DNA of 64,000 nt from JBMNOI01 sp050942995 (GCA_050942995.1 JBMNOI010000001.1:1-64000), one strand, 5' to 3'. Counted from the stretch's first letter, positions 1 to 9,572 are shown. Translations and numbers: made by a program. The notes: generated from the letters alone by a model not told the origin.

Positions 1-15
1 AAAGGGAGGTGCACG

Positions 16-618
16 GTGACCATTCGAACCATCCGGCCGAACAAGAATCTCATCGCCAAGTATTTTGGCTGGCTCGCCCTGGTGCTGGTCTTTACTCTGC
101 CCTGGGTGCTCATCGGGTTCGCCCCGGGCGTGGGCTGGCCGTTCGTCGTCTTTTACCTGCTGGCACACATGGTGGTCGTGGCCATTGCCGCCATCCTCAT
201 CCCTATGTATTACCGCTCGCTCTCGTACGAGTTGACCGATGAGGAGGTCATCGTGCGCAAGGGGATCTGGACGCGCACGGTGCAGACGGTGCCCTATCGC
301 ACGGTCACCAATGTCGAGGTCAAGCGCGGCCCGCTGGATCGTATGCTGGGTCTGGCGTCCATCGACGTCCACACCGCCGGCTACAGCCAGCAGACCGGAT
401 CGGAGGCGCATCTGGTGGGTCTGGCCGATTTCGAGTCGGTCGAGGCCGAGCTTTTGGCCGCTCTACGCCGCTATCGCGCGCGCACCGGCGCCGCCATCGG
501 CGCGGAGGAATTGCCCGAAGCGGTTACATCCCCCTCCGGCGCCGGGAGCGCTGTGCTCGACGAGATACTGAGCGAGCTGCGGGCCATCCGGCGCAATCTG
601 GAAGAGGATCGATCGTAG
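16..618 (+). CDS. PH-domain (bPH_2/DUF304) membrane protein
   Basis: A 200-residue protein with two hydrophobic segments near the N terminus (about residues 17-36 and 41-62), followed by a bacterial PH-like domain. The pattern 'YELTDEEVIVRKGIW' then 'TVPYRTVTNVEVKRGPLD' is typical of the YdbS/YdbT-type bPH_2 family, small membrane proteins of uncertain function. The C-terminal tail (about 160-200) is Ala/Glu-rich and probably helical. The start is GTG at 16, because a strong ribosome-binding site (aaagggaggt, 1-10) lies immediately upstream. The gene sits at the window edge, so any upstream operon partner is unseen. Family assignment is from motif pattern; function is unknown. Confidence 0.75.
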   Translation: MTIRTIRPNKNLIAKYFGWLALVLVFTLPWVLIGFAPGVGWPFVVFYLLAHMVVVAIAAILIPMYYRSLSYELTDEEVIVRKGIWTRTVQTVPYRTVTNVEVKRGPLDRMLGLASIDVHTAGYSQQTGSEAHLVGLADFESVEAELLAALRRYRARTGAAIGAEELPEAVTSPSGAGSAVLDEILSELRAIRRNLEEDRS

Positions 619-645
619 CGGCTCCGTCCACAGGCAGAACATTGT

Positions 646-683
646 GCATCCGGTGCGGATTTTATCCGCGCCGGATGTGTCTT
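646..683 (+). terminator. Rho-independent terminator
   Basis: Inverted repeat catccggtgcggat / atccgcgccggatg around a short T-rich loop, followed by tctttt. It lies 28 nt downstream of the PH-domain gene and probably ends that transcript. Confidence 0.6.
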
Positions 684-890
684 TTACAGGTGATAGGTTT
701 GCTCAGGCTCGTTTGCCGTGCCCACGCGCAGCAGCTTGCTTCTCAAACACGCCCCGGGCCGTTCGTGGTTGACGCCCTCTTCTCGCCCCGCTATCATAAC
801 GGTGAGTGATCGCCACATCTCCTCAACGTCTCTCCCGATCACGCAGCCGCCGACCGAATCGGTGGACGGGTGATTCTCCAAGGAGGCGTG

Positions 891-1574
891 ATGAACAGAT
901 CGGATGATCGGATGCGCATCGGCGTCATCGGCACGGGACATATGGGCAGCACGCTGGCCGAGCTATGGGCCAGAGCGGGGCACGATCTGCTGCTGGGATC
1001 GCGCGAGCCGCAGCAGGCGCGCAATATCGTGGAACAGATCGCCGCTCGCGGCGGTCCCCGCATGCGATCCGGTTCTTATGCCGACGCGGGCGCTCATGGC
1101 GATGTGATATTGCTGGCCACTCCCTTTTTTGCCGCCGCCGAGGCCGTCGTGGCCGCCGGAGATCTGCGCGGCAAGATCCTCATCGACTGCACCAACCCCA
1201 TCGCCGAAGGCGGCGAGATGCTCTCCGTGGGCCGCACCATCTCGGCGGCCGAACAGATCGCGAGCTGGGCACAGGGCGCCCGCGTGGTCAAGGCGCTCAA
1301 CGCGATGGGCTTCGAGACGCTGCCCCAACCGCGCTTTGGCGACCAGACGGCCTGCACCTTTGTGTGCGGCAACGACCATGAGGCCCGCGCCATCGTCATG
1401 CGGCTGGCCGAAGACATCGGTCTGGATGCCATCGATGCCGGCCCGTTGACCGAAGCGCGCACTCTGGAGCCGCTGGCTCTGCTGTGGATCCACCTGAGCC
1501 GCCGCCTGCCCCAAGGGCGGGGCATTGCCTTTGCTCTGCTGCGGCGAGAGATGCCCTCCGGCACAGAGCGATAA
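891..1574 (+). CDS. NADPH-dependent F420-reductase-like oxidoreductase
   Basis: About 227 residues with an N-terminal Rossmann fold, 'IGVIGTGHMGSTLAELWA' (GxGxxG near residue 15), then 'LLLGSREP' where NADP selectivity is usually set, and 'IDCTNPI' and 'VVKALNAMGFETL' motifs. These are typical of the COG2085 family (F420H2:NADP oxidoreductase and YccC-like relatives). ATG 891 is chosen because aaggagg at 880-886 precedes it; in-frame GTG 870 and GTG 888 are alternatives. The C-terminal 'ARTLEPLALLWIHLSRR' matches the family's helical end. Whether the cofactor partner is F420 or another hydride acceptor cannot be read from the sequence. Confidence 0.8.
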   Translation: MNRSDDRMRIGVIGTGHMGSTLAELWARAGHDLLLGSREPQQARNIVEQIAARGGPRMRSGSYADAGAHGDVILLATPFFAAAEAVVAAGDLRGKILIDCTNPIAEGGEMLSVGRTISAAEQIASWAQGARVVKALNAMGFETLPQPRFGDQTACTFVCGNDHEARAIVMRLAEDIGLDAIDAGPLTEARTLEPLALLWIHLSRRLPQGRGIAFALLRREMPSGTER

Positions 1575-1594
1575 GTCGCGTTCGAAAACCGGAT

Positions 1595-1637
1595 GTTTAT
1601 ATGGTTGTGGAGGCTACACCTCCACAACCATATAAAC
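1595..1637. repeat. Long palindromic element, copy A
   Basis: Perfect 19-bp inverted repeat (arms 1595-1613 and 1619-1637) with a 5-nt loop, located 20 bp after a stop codon. The inner arm sequence gttgtggagg / cctccacaac recurs in an equally perfect 19-bp hairpin at 49749-49789, also just downstream of a gene. This indicates a dispersed REP-like palindrome. No T-tract follows, so it is not an ordinary terminator. Confidence 0.7.
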
Positions 1638-1709
1638 AAACACAATCTTTAGGCTCACCCGGAATGTCCGATATATGGCCTCCCGGGGTCATGTGGAGCC
1701 GCTCGTTCA

Positions 1710-2174
1710 TCAAACACGCTCGGGTGCCGCACGCAAATGGTGCACCGTAAGGCTCTGAGCAACCGGCATGGTGTTCAGCCGCGCCACGATCAGCCGCCGG
1801 TGGCAGCGCTCCGGGTCGGCCTCGAAGCAGAGCAGACAACAGGTCTCACGGGTAACATCATCGGCCAGCTCGTCCATCGCATCGGGGACGCTGTCCAGAT
1901 GCTCGTTATAGACCTGTGCAACCCACTCTGCATCGGCGCCGGCCCGCTGGCGTTCACGAACCCAGCGAGGAGTGCCCAGGATTCGGCGATTATCGTAGGC
2001 GATGCCGGCCGCCTCGAGGCTCTCGCTCAGGCGCCGTTTGGAAAAGCCGGGCTTGTGGCTGATCGGCGCCTCACGCACGTCGATGACGCGCTGCACACCA
2101 TTCTCACGCAACAGATCGATCATGTCGTCGATCGTGATCCCCTGATAGCCCACTGTATATAAAACGTGTGTCAT
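1710..2174 (-). CDS. DUF488 family protein
   Basis: A 154-residue protein. The N-terminal 'YTVGYQGITIDDMIDLL' and 'VIDVREAPISHKPGFSK' and the C-terminal 'CCLLCFEADPERCHRR' are the diagnostic DUF488 blocks; the Cys/His-rich C-terminal signature is intact. The start is placed at 2174 because a G-rich ribosome-binding site (gaggggggat) lies immediately before that ATG; an upstream in-frame extension to 2291 lacks one. DUF488 is of unknown function, with a fold related to nucleotide-binding or nuclease-like proteins. Transcribed divergently from the glycosyltransferase genes with a 156-bp shared intergenic region. Confidence 0.85.
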   Translation of the reverse strand: MTHVLYTVGYQGITIDDMIDLLRENGVQRVIDVREAPISHKPGFSKRRLSESLEAAGIAYDNRRILGTPRWVRERQRAGADAEWVAQVYNEHLDSVPDAMDELADDVTRETCCLLCFEADPERCHRRLIVARLNTMPVAQSLTVHHLRAAPERV

Positions 2175-2330
2175 ATCCCCCCTCGAAAAAGATTCAGGCG
2201 TTGATGCGCCTGCTCCGGCGCCTGATTTGAACCTGTACCTGTCCGATAGTAGAATGAGGTGCGGGGTGTCGGGATGATGCGAGCTCAGCACGCGCCGGCT
2301 ATACCAAACCTACAAAATGCAGGAGATACG

Positions 2331-4646
2331 ATGGACTCTGGCCTCGGAAAGAGCTTGCGGCAACATAGCACCATCGCACTCATCCTGGCCGCTTTCGTGG
2401 CCCTCGGTATGATCTATCAGCATACCACACCGATATTCGAGACACCGGACGAGCCGGACCACTATCTCTATTCTCAGTATATCACAGAACACAAGCAATT
2501 GCCCCCCCCGGCTCCTTCGGGCAAGGGATGGGGCTATGGAGAGTTGCATCAGCCACCGCTCTATTACCTGATGGGCGCCTTGCTGATGCCGGAGGGACTC
2601 GACGGGGACGACGTCAACGCCCTCTATCCGCGTAATGCGTTCGCGGCAGTGGGCTATCCAAAAGCCAGAGGAAATCGAAACGCCACACTCCATCCATCCG
2701 AGGATTCTCCCACCCTGACCATGCTGACGCGTTCGGTGCGTCGCTTACGCGGCCTTTCACTGGTCCTGTCGGCGGGGACCGTGCTGCTCACCTATCTTAT
2801 CGCGCGGCGTGCCGTTCCGAGAGATCGACGCATTGCGCTGGGCGCCGCGGCCGTGACGGCGTTCACTCCCCAGTTCCTCTTTATCGGCGCCAGTATCAAC
2901 AATGACGCCACCGTGACCTTTTTCTCCACTTTGGCTCTCTATGTGGCGATGAGCGTGGTAACCGGGAATCGCCACAATGTCCGAACCCCTCTGCTGCTGG
3001 GTGTTGTGGTAGGGCTCGCCACCCTGTCAAAGCTCAGCGGCCTGGCTGCAGCGGCGCTGGCGCCGGCGGCCTATGGCCTGGTCTATATCCAAAAACCCGA
3101 TCGGCGCGTCTGGCCCGATCTGATACACCCCGTGCTGCTGGCGACCGTCGCAACCCTGGTCACCGGCGGCTGGTGGTACCTGCGCAACACACTGCAGTAT
3201 CAGGATCCCCTCGCCCTGAACGCCTATCACAGCGTATTCAGCATGGGCTACGACACCCCGATGTCGATCCGCAAGACGCTGACGATTGCTCTGGGCGCAT
3301 TGCCCTCTTATTGGGGCGTCTTTGGCTGGCTGAACATACTGGCCGGCGAGTGGTTCTATGTGCTGGTTCGTGTCATTATGCTCCTGGGCGTGCTGGGACT
3401 GATCGTTCGGGGCGCGCGTCGGATAAAAAAGCCTGCCGGAGAGTATCTTCCCGGTGTCGTCCTTGTCGCAATATGGGCGGCCCTGGTGCTGGGCATGAAT
3501 CTCTACTTTATCCGCTCGGCCGGGCACACCCAGGGACGACTGGCCTTCCCGGGGATCAGCGCGCTGTCGTCGTTGCTGGCAATGGGGCTGCTCGCCCCAT
3601 TGCCCGACGGCCGGCGCGGCATCGGTGTGGCGATCATGAGCGTGGGGCTGGGTGTCGTCGCGCTGATTATGCCCTACGCCTATATCGCCCCGGCTTATAA
3701 CCCGCCGCCACGCATCGCCCCGGCCGATCTGCCGGAATCGATGCATCCCGTCGAGATCACCTATTACGATTCGGGCGGCAACGATCTGATTACTCTGCGA
3801 GGCTACGAGATCCTCACTCCCGAGCTGTTCCCCGGCGACGAACTCCACCTGCGCCTCTACTGGCAGGCCCATACGCCCCCGGAACAGAACTATGTTCTGG
3901 GCATTCAACTGGTAAACCCCGACGAAAGACGCGTCGGCGGATTGGATACACACCCCGGGATGGGGCTCTATCCCACCAGTCGCTGGAAGCCCGGCGAGGT
4001 GCTGGTCGATGACTATTTCGTGCCGGTTAGCGATCAGGTAGAAGGTCCCATCGCGGCGGCTCTGCGGGTGGGGCTATATCAGGACGTGCACGACAATCTG
4101 CTCCCGCCCCGGGATTATCTGGGGCGCGACCTTTCCCCGGCCACCCATATCACCCGGGTGCGCATTGCTGCCGCCGCGCCGATCCGCCACAAGCCGGCGC
4201 ACCCTCTGGCGGTACAATTCGACGATCGGGTCATTCTCACCGGCTACGATCTGGTGCCCGATGCGGGCAGCGACGGGCTTGGCCTCACGCTGTATTGGGA
4301 GTGTCTGGCGCCCCTGAACCATCCCTATACGGTGTTCGTCCATCTGGTGGACGAATCGGGCGCGGTCCTGGCTCAGGCCGACGGCCAGCCCATGGGGAAC
4401 AGTTTCCCCACCACCTACTGGCAACCCGGCGACCGGATACGCGATGAACGCACGATCTCGCTGGACGATATCCGCATCATGCCCGATTCTATATTTCGCC
4501 TGCTGGTGGGGTTCTACGACGAGGCCGATCGGCGGTTGCCGGTAACCTCCGATCACGCCGCCTCTCAGGCAACGGCCGACGCCGCCATCATCGGCCCGTT
4601 CCACATAAGCTCCCAGGGGATCGTATCCGATGACGCAACTCGTTGA
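2331..4646 (+). CDS. Membrane GT-C glycosyltransferase with C-terminal beta-sandwich repeats
   Basis: 771 residues. The first transmembrane helix is followed by 'FETPDEPDHYLYSQYI', whose acidic pair resembles the catalytic loop of PMT/ArnT-type (GT39/GT83) lipid-linked sugar transferases. About ten more hydrophobic helices follow to roughly residue 470. The C-terminal 300 residues are soluble and hold two related modules ('LHLRLYWQAHTPPEQNYV' and 'LGLTLYWECLAPLNHPYT'), a beta-sandwich repeat often seen on Chloroflexota membrane proteins. ATG 2331 is chosen because aggag precedes it. It overlaps the next gene by 17 nt, so both probably act in the same cell-surface polysaccharide or protein-glycosylation pathway. 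Donor and acceptor are unknown. Confidence 0.8.
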   Translation: MDSGLGKSLRQHSTIALILAAFVALGMIYQHTTPIFETPDEPDHYLYSQYITEHKQLPPPAPSGKGWGYGELHQPPLYYLMGALLMPEGLDGDDVNALYPRNAFAAVGYPKARGNRNATLHPSEDSPTLTMLTRSVRRLRGLSLVLSAGTVLLTYLIARRAVPRDRRIALGAAAVTAFTPQFLFIGASINNDATVTFFSTLALYVAMSVVTGNRHNVRTPLLLGVVVGLATLSKLSGLAAAALAPAAYGLVYIQKPDRRVWPDLIHPVLLATVATLVTGGWWYLRNTLQYQDPLALNAYHSVFSMGYDTPMSIRKTLTIALGALPSYWGVFGWLNILAGEWFYVLVRVIMLLGVLGLIVRGARRIKKPAGEYLPGVVLVAIWAALVLGMNLYFIRSAGHTQGRLAFPGISALSSLLAMGLLAPLPDGRRGIGVAIMSVGLGVVALIMPYAYIAPAYNPPPRIAPADLPESMHPVEITYYDSGGNDLITLRGYEILTPELFPGDELHLRLYWQAHTPPEQNYVLGIQLVNPDERRVGGLDTHPGMGLYPTSRWKPGEVLVDDYFVPVSDQVEGPIAAALRVGLYQDVHDNLLPPRDYLGRDLSPATHITRVRIAAAAPIRHKPAHPLAVQFDDRVILTGYDLVPDAGSDGLGLTLYWECLAPLNHPYTVFVHLVDESGAVLAQADGQPMGNSFPTTYWQPGDRIRDERTISLDDIRIMPDSIFRLLVGFYDEADRRLPVTSDHAASQATADAAIIGPFHISSQGIVSDDATR

Positions 4647-7212
4647 TAGCCCGCCTCGCGCCTCCTTTCGCCGGGCGGTCATCGTCTTGACGCTGCTGGC
4701 CTTTGGTCTGCGGATGATCGATATCGAGGCCAGAGGCATCTGGTGGGATGAGAGCCTGAGCCTGTTCCGCGCCCGGCAGAGCATACCCTATATCCTGAGC
4801 AACCGCATCGATATCGGCGAAACCCTCACCGTCGATCAGCATCCGCCGCTCTATTTCCTGCTGCTCCACGGCGTCATACGGCTCATGGGCGAGCGCGATC
4901 TGGCCCTGCGGTTCCCCTCGGTGCTATTCGCTACCGCCCTGGTGCCGCTACTCTATGCCATGGGCTCGCGATTGCGCAACCGGCGCGTGGGTCTGCTGGC
5001 CGCGCTATGGGGGGCGATCTCGCCGTTCTACCTCTGGTACGCCCAGGAAGCACGCATGTATACCATGGTGACGGCGCTGGGACTGGCCGCCACCTATCTG
5101 CTCTGGCGCACCTTCCAGGGCCCCAACCGGAGGCTCTCCGGGCTGGGATTCGGCATCACCGCCGCCGCAGCGCTGGCCACACACTATTTCGCCGTCCTGA
5201 TTCTGGCGGTGCAGGCGATGATGGCCGTCTTTCTATGGCGTCAGCACCGCGCCGAGCTGTCGACAAGTTCGACATCGAGCCCCACAGAGCGCCCGACGCT
5301 CCGGCGTTGGATGGCCGAACATCCCCGTGTGCTGCGGGGAGGGTTGCCGGCGGCCGTCATTCTTCTGTCGGCGACGGGCTTTGTCGGCAACCACATAGCG
5401 CGCTTGATCCGCTCCCATGCCGCCGGACGTGTCTATGTGCCCCTTCACGACATGTTGATCGATGCTCTGAATGCGTTCAGCCTGGGGCTCACGGTATCTT
5501 TTCGAAATATGTGGCCGCTAGAGTTGATCTTTCTCGCCCTGTTCGGCCTCGGTCTATGGTGGGCATGGCGCCATCCCCATCGAGAGGAGCGCCACCGGCA
5601 ATCCATCCGGGCGGCCCGCGGGGCGGCCATGATGTTGCTGCCTGGCTATTTCCTCGTGCCTATTCTGGCGTTCTGGCTCTACTCGCATTACGCCCCCGTC
5701 TATATGGGCAGTCGCTATATCATCATGTCCAGCCCGGCGTTCTATCTGGGTATGAGCCTGGGCCTCGACGCCCTCTGGTCCCGGCGTCGATGGGTCGCCG
5801 GCCTGTTGATCGCCGTGCTGGTGGCCGGGATGGGCTACTCTACCGCCCGCTATTTCACCCACGAGCACTATGAGGCCAAAGAAGATCACCGCTCGTCTGC
5901 CCTTTACGTCATGGCGAACGAGCGCCCCGGCGACGTGATCCTCCTCACGGCGCCGGAGAACATCTTTGCCTTCCGGCACTATTACCGGGGACAACTGGAC
6001 ATCATCCCGCTCCCTCAGCCCCCGCTAACTATCCCCGATAGTGAGGAACTGGAGCGTGAACTGGCCTCCGTCGCCCGGCACTATGATCGAATCTGGCTGG
6101 TGCATTGTCGCACCTTCTTCTCCGACCCGGAGAATCAGATCACCCAATGGCTCGACGGTCATCTACTGCCTCTGGAGCGCATCTATTTCCCCAGTTACGG
6201 TTCGGGGGTCACGGTGACCGCCTACCTCACCGATCCGCCGGAAAAGGCCGCGCCGCCAGAGGGGGCCACACCATGGGCACGCTATGATGAACGACTCGAC
6301 CTGCTGCACTATACCGTCGAGTATCTGACGGCCGACGGCCACACGGCAAGCCTGCGGCCCGATGCCCTGGTCGCCGGCGACCAGACGGAGCCGGCCGTCC
6401 CCGGCGGCGCTCTGTTGCGGGTGCGCCTGACCTGGCATGTGCCGGATAGATTGCCGCCGCTCAAGGTTTCGTTACGCTTGATCGACGAGCAGGGGATCAG
6501 TTGGACCCAGCGCGACCGCCGGCCCCTCTACTACTGGCCCACCGATACATGGCCGGTGAATACCGTCATGTATCACGATGCCGATCTGCGCATCCCGATC
6601 GGAGCGCCCCCCGGCCTCTACCGCCTGGAGATGGTGCTCTACCACGAGAACGACGGCCGCCCCTTGGTCGCCCGATGGCCCGATGGACAAGAGAGCGATG
6701 CGTTCCCCCTGGGCACGGTGACGATCGAGCGCACTCGTGAGAGCCTCTGGCCCGTTCCTGAGGAGATGGCGACCGAATTTGTCGAGGGAACCGTGGCCCA
6801 TCAACCGGCCCCACGCTTTGGCGCGCTCCGACTGGTGGGCAGCCGGATTGGCGTCGGTGAGATGGCGCCGGGGCAAAGCACCGACATGCGGCTACACTGG
6901 CTCGCCGACGAGGATCTTGCAGGCGAGTTCACGCTGGCCGTGAATTGGGTCGATTCGGGCGGCGTCGTACGCCACACCGCGACCTACCCCCTGGCGGGGC
7001 CGGCAAAAAGCACCTGTACCCTGGCCGGCGGAGAGCCTCTGACGGGCATGTACCGCCTGACGGCCCCCGACGATCTCCCCCCGGATCGCTATACCCTGCG
7101 CATATCGGTGCACGACGATACAGCCGGGGCCTTTATGCGAGTACGGTACGGCCTTTTGCCCTCGATGAAACGCAGCGCCACCCTGGGGCGGGTGACCCTT
7201 CTCGAACAGTAG
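4630..7212 (+). CDS. PMT/ArnT-like glycosyltransferase (GT39-type)
   Basis: 860 residues. 'GIWWDESLSLFRARQSIPYI' and, after about 40 residues, 'DQHPPLYFLLLHGVIRLMGE' form the classic acidic-loop and HPPLY signature of phospholipid-carrier-dependent glycosyltransferases. 'RNRRVGLLAALWGAISPFY' and 'YAQEARMYTMVTALGLAATY' are the next conserved membrane blocks. The membrane part ends near residue 420. The remaining 440 residues are extracytoplasmic, with two or three beta-rich modules ('LLRVRLTWHVPD', 'DMRLHWLADEDLAG') related in pattern to those in the preceding protein. The 17-nt overlap with that gene shows co-translation. Substrate is unknown. Confidence 0.85.
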   Translation: MTQLVDSPPRASFRRAVIVLTLLAFGLRMIDIEARGIWWDESLSLFRARQSIPYILSNRIDIGETLTVDQHPPLYFLLLHGVIRLMGERDLALRFPSVLFATALVPLLYAMGSRLRNRRVGLLAALWGAISPFYLWYAQEARMYTMVTALGLAATYLLWRTFQGPNRRLSGLGFGITAAAALATHYFAVLILAVQAMMAVFLWRQHRAELSTSSTSSPTERPTLRRWMAEHPRVLRGGLPAAVILLSATGFVGNHIARLIRSHAAGRVYVPLHDMLIDALNAFSLGLTVSFRNMWPLELIFLALFGLGLWWAWRHPHREERHRQSIRAARGAAMMLLPGYFLVPILAFWLYSHYAPVYMGSRYIIMSSPAFYLGMSLGLDALWSRRRWVAGLLIAVLVAGMGYSTARYFTHEHYEAKEDHRSSALYVMANERPGDVILLTAPENIFAFRHYYRGQLDIIPLPQPPLTIPDSEELERELASVARHYDRIWLVHCRTFFSDPENQITQWLDGHLLPLERIYFPSYGSGVTVTAYLTDPPEKAAPPEGATPWARYDERLDLLHYTVEYLTADGHTASLRPDALVAGDQTEPAVPGGALLRVRLTWHVPDRLPPLKVSLRLIDEQGISWTQRDRRPLYYWPTDTWPVNTVMYHDADLRIPIGAPPGLYRLEMVLYHENDGRPLVARWPDGQESDAFPLGTVTIERTRESLWPVPEEMATEFVEGTVAHQPAPRFGALRLVGSRIGVGEMAPGQSTDMRLHWLADEDLAGEFTLAVNWVDSGGVVRHTATYPLAGPAKSTCTLAGGEPLTGMYRLTAPDDLPPDRYTLRISVHDDTAGAFMRVRYGLLPSMKRSATLGRVTLLEQ

Positions 7213-7291
7213 CGCCGCATCGGGCCCTGTGGTAACATGCATCGTAATGACCACCGGCTGAATCATCTGCATACCCGTCGGAGGGGACGCC

Positions 7292-8383
7292 ATGATCATC
7301 AAGAAACTGGAAACCTTTACCCACGGTCCGTTGAGCATCGTCCGGGTGACGACCGATGACGGCGCCACAGGCATCGGGCAGATCTCGCCGTTCGAGGCCG
7401 ATATTTCGGCGACGGTCTTGCATCGTCAGGTGGCGCCCTATGCCCTGGGCAAGGATGCCCTCGACCTCGATAGCCTGGTAGACGGTGTCATCGAGCACAC
7501 CTATAAATTTCCCGGCAGCTATGTCTGCCGTGCCCTCACCGGCGTGGATACCGCGCTGTGGGATCTGCGCGGCAAGCTGGAAAACAAGCCGGTCTGCCGG
7601 TTGCTCGGCGGAGAGCCGCGCGAACTGGTCCCCTACGGATCATCCATGCGCCGTGACATTACGCCGGAGGATGAGGCCGAGCGGTTGGTGCGCTTGCGCG
7701 ACAAATTCGGTTTTCGCGCCTTCAAGATTCGCGTGGGCAAGGTGCGCGGCCACGATCAGGATCAGTGGCCCGGCCGTACCGAGGCGCTGGTGCCCATCGT
7801 GCGCCGCGCATTGGGCGACGATGTGGACCTCAAGGTAGACGGGAATAGCTGCTACACCCCGGTCAAGGCGCTGGAAGTGGGCGCGCTGCTTCGTGAGCAT
7901 CGCGTCAGCCACTTTGAAGAGCCCTGCCCCTACTGGAGGCTGGATTGGACGGCCGAGGTCACGCGTTTTCTGGATGTGCCTGTGGCCGGTGGCGAACAGG
8001 ACTATGACCTGAACCAGTGGGAACGCATAACCTGGATGCACGCCGTGGATATCGCCCAGCCTGATATCTGCTATGTGGGCGGCTTGACCCGGGCGCTGCG
8101 CGTGGCCCGCATGGCCGAACAGGCCGGTATGCCGGTGGTGCCCCATTCGGCCAACCTTTCTCTCGTTACGGTATTCACCCTGCATATGCTGGCCGCCATC
8201 CCCAACGCCGGCCCGCATTTCGAGTACTCGATCGAGCCCACGCCGTGGACCGAAAACCTCTTTACGCCCGCGCTGACGGTGCGCGATGGATTGGTGCAGG
8301 TTCCTTCTGATCCCGGATGGGGCGTCGAGATCAACCCGGATTGGCTGGCCGCCGCCGAGTATCAGGTCAGCGAGCTGGACTGA
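7292..8383 (+). CDS. Mandelate racemase/muconate lactonizing enzyme-family protein (enolase superfamily)
   Basis: 363 residues, full length. The N-terminal capping domain is followed by a TIM barrel with catalytic elements of the mandelate racemase type: 'RAFKIRVGK' (general-base Lys in K-x-R), Mg ligands in 'DLKVDGNS' (Asp), 'HFEEPCPY' (Glu) and 'VAGGEQDY' (Glu), and the Asp-His dyad from 'IAQPDICYVGG' and 'VVPHSANLS'. This suggests a sugar-acid dehydratase or epimerase; the substrate cannot be deduced. ATG 7292 follows ggagggga. It heads a compact run of genes ending at 10177. Confidence 0.88.
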   Translation: MIIKKLETFTHGPLSIVRVTTDDGATGIGQISPFEADISATVLHRQVAPYALGKDALDLDSLVDGVIEHTYKFPGSYVCRALTGVDTALWDLRGKLENKPVCRLLGGEPRELVPYGSSMRRDITPEDEAERLVRLRDKFGFRAFKIRVGKVRGHDQDQWPGRTEALVPIVRRALGDDVDLKVDGNSCYTPVKALEVGALLREHRVSHFEEPCPYWRLDWTAEVTRFLDVPVAGGEQDYDLNQWERITWMHAVDIAQPDICYVGGLTRALRVARMAEQAGMPVVPHSANLSLVTVFTLHMLAAIPNAGPHFEYSIEPTPWTENLFTPALTVRDGLVQVPSDPGWGVEINPDWLAAAEYQVSELD

Positions 8384-8388
8384 GGCCC

Positions 8389-8838
8389 ATGCGTATTCGC
8401 CCGCTGACGCCGGACGACGACTCGGCGATAGAACAGATCGCCACCCTTCTGCAAGAGGGATTCGACCCGCCCGAGGCCGGCTGGCCCGATCGGCGGGCCG
8501 CCCTGCAGGAGGTGAAAGCCTCTCTGGCGGGGGATCGCCTCAGCCTGCTGGCCGAGGACGAGTCTGGCGTCGTGCTGGGCTGGATCGGGGGCATCTCACA
8601 ATACGACGGCCACGTCTGGGAGCTGCATCCCCTGATCGTGCATCCGTCCCATCGCCGTCGGGGCGTCGGCCGAGCCCTGGTGCAGGCGCTGGAGCGAGAA
8701 GTGGCCGCCATCCGTAACCTGCGCGGCCACCCCTATATCTTTTATCGGCGATTGGGATTCGTCATCGTCGGGGTGTTGCCCGACGCGAACGGGCCGGGCA
8801 AACCCGACATCTTTATGGCCAAAAGGGTGACATCATGA
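8389..8838 (+). CDS. AAC(6')-like GNAT acetyltransferase, apparently shortened
   Basis: 149 residues. 'LHPLIVHPSHRRRGVGRALV' is the acetyl-CoA-binding GNAT motif A. The C-terminal 'LGFVIVGVLPDANGPGKPDI' followed by 'FMAKRV' closely matches the aminoglycoside 6'-N-acetyltransferase AAC(6')-I group. As I recall that family, a segment of about 40 residues normally lies between the GNAT helix and the 'IRNLRGHPYxFY' block. Here 'ALEREVAAIRNLRGHPY' joins them directly, which looks like an in-frame internal deletion. The ATG lies 5 nt after the previous stop, and its own stop overlaps the next ATG. It may be inactive or have a changed substrate. Confidence 0.75.
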   Translation: MRIRPLTPDDDSAIEQIATLLQEGFDPPEAGWPDRRAALQEVKASLAGDRLSLLAEDESGVVLGWIGGISQYDGHVWELHPLIVHPSHRRRGVGRALVQALEREVAAIRNLRGHPYIFYRRLGFVIVGVLPDANGPGKPDIFMAKRVTS

Positions 8839-9572
8839 GGGCGATTCGCGTGGCGGTGATGACCGACGTTCACGCCAATCTACCGGCCTTGCAAGCGGCG
8901 CTGGACGATATCCATCGCGAGGGGTGTGATGCCATTGTCCATCTGGGCGATGCCGTCGGCATCGGCCCCTACCCCGAGGAGACGCTGCGTCTCTTGCGCG
9001 CCGTCCCCGATCTATGGACCATACAGGGCAATCATGACGATTGGCTGGCCCGGTCATCGATCGATACAGGGCGTCCTGACGGGATGAGCGAGGGCGAATG
9101 GGCGCATCAGCGTTGGGTCCATCGCCAGGTCGATCCGGAACTGCGTGGATGGGTGGCCCGCTGGCCGCGCATGATTCGCCGCGAAATCGAGGGCGTATCT
9201 GCGGTGTTCGTTCACTATGGATTAACCGAATCCGGCGACTGGCACGCGCCGGTTCGCCACTCCTCTTCGGCGGATCTCGATCGCCTCTTTTTGTTCGAGG
9301 ACGACGTTACGGTAGTATTTTTCGGACACGACCACGAGCCGATGGATCACACCGGCCGGGCGCGATATATAAATCCCGGCTCTCTGGGATGTGGCCCCCA
9401 CCCCAGCGCGCGTTGGGTGCTGGCCACCTTTGCGCAGGGGCGATGCCATATCGAGCGTCGCGCCACGCCCTATGACGACGCCCCGCTATTGCGCGCCCTC
9501 GACAACCGCGACGTGCCCGAACGCGATTTCATTCGGCGCGTGTTCTACCATGGCCGGAAAGGTAGACCATGA
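8835..9572 (+). CDS. Calcineurin-like metallophosphoesterase (YfcE/diadenosine tetraphosphatase-like)
   Basis: 245 residues with the ordered metal-binding motifs of the family: 'VMTDVHANLPAL' (D-x-H), 'AIVHLGDAVG' (GD), 'TIQGNHDDW' (GNHD), 'AVFVHYGL' (H) and 'VVFFGHDHEPM' (GHDH). 'RYINPGSLG' matches the closing strand of the COG0639/COG2129-like group. The substrate is probably a phosphomonoester or a dinucleoside polyphosphate. The start overlaps the upstream GNAT stop (ATGA) and its stop overlaps the next start, so the three genes are translationally coupled. Confidence 0.85.
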   Translation: MRAIRVAVMTDVHANLPALQAALDDIHREGCDAIVHLGDAVGIGPYPEETLRLLRAVPDLWTIQGNHDDWLARSSIDTGRPDGMSEGEWAHQRWVHRQVDPELRGWVARWPRMIRREIEGVSAVFVHYGLTESGDWHAPVRHSSSADLDRLFLFEDDVTVVFFGHDHEPMDHTGRARYINPGSLGCGPHPSARWVLATFAQGRCHIERRATPYDDAPLLRALDNRDVPERDFIRRVFYHGRKGRP

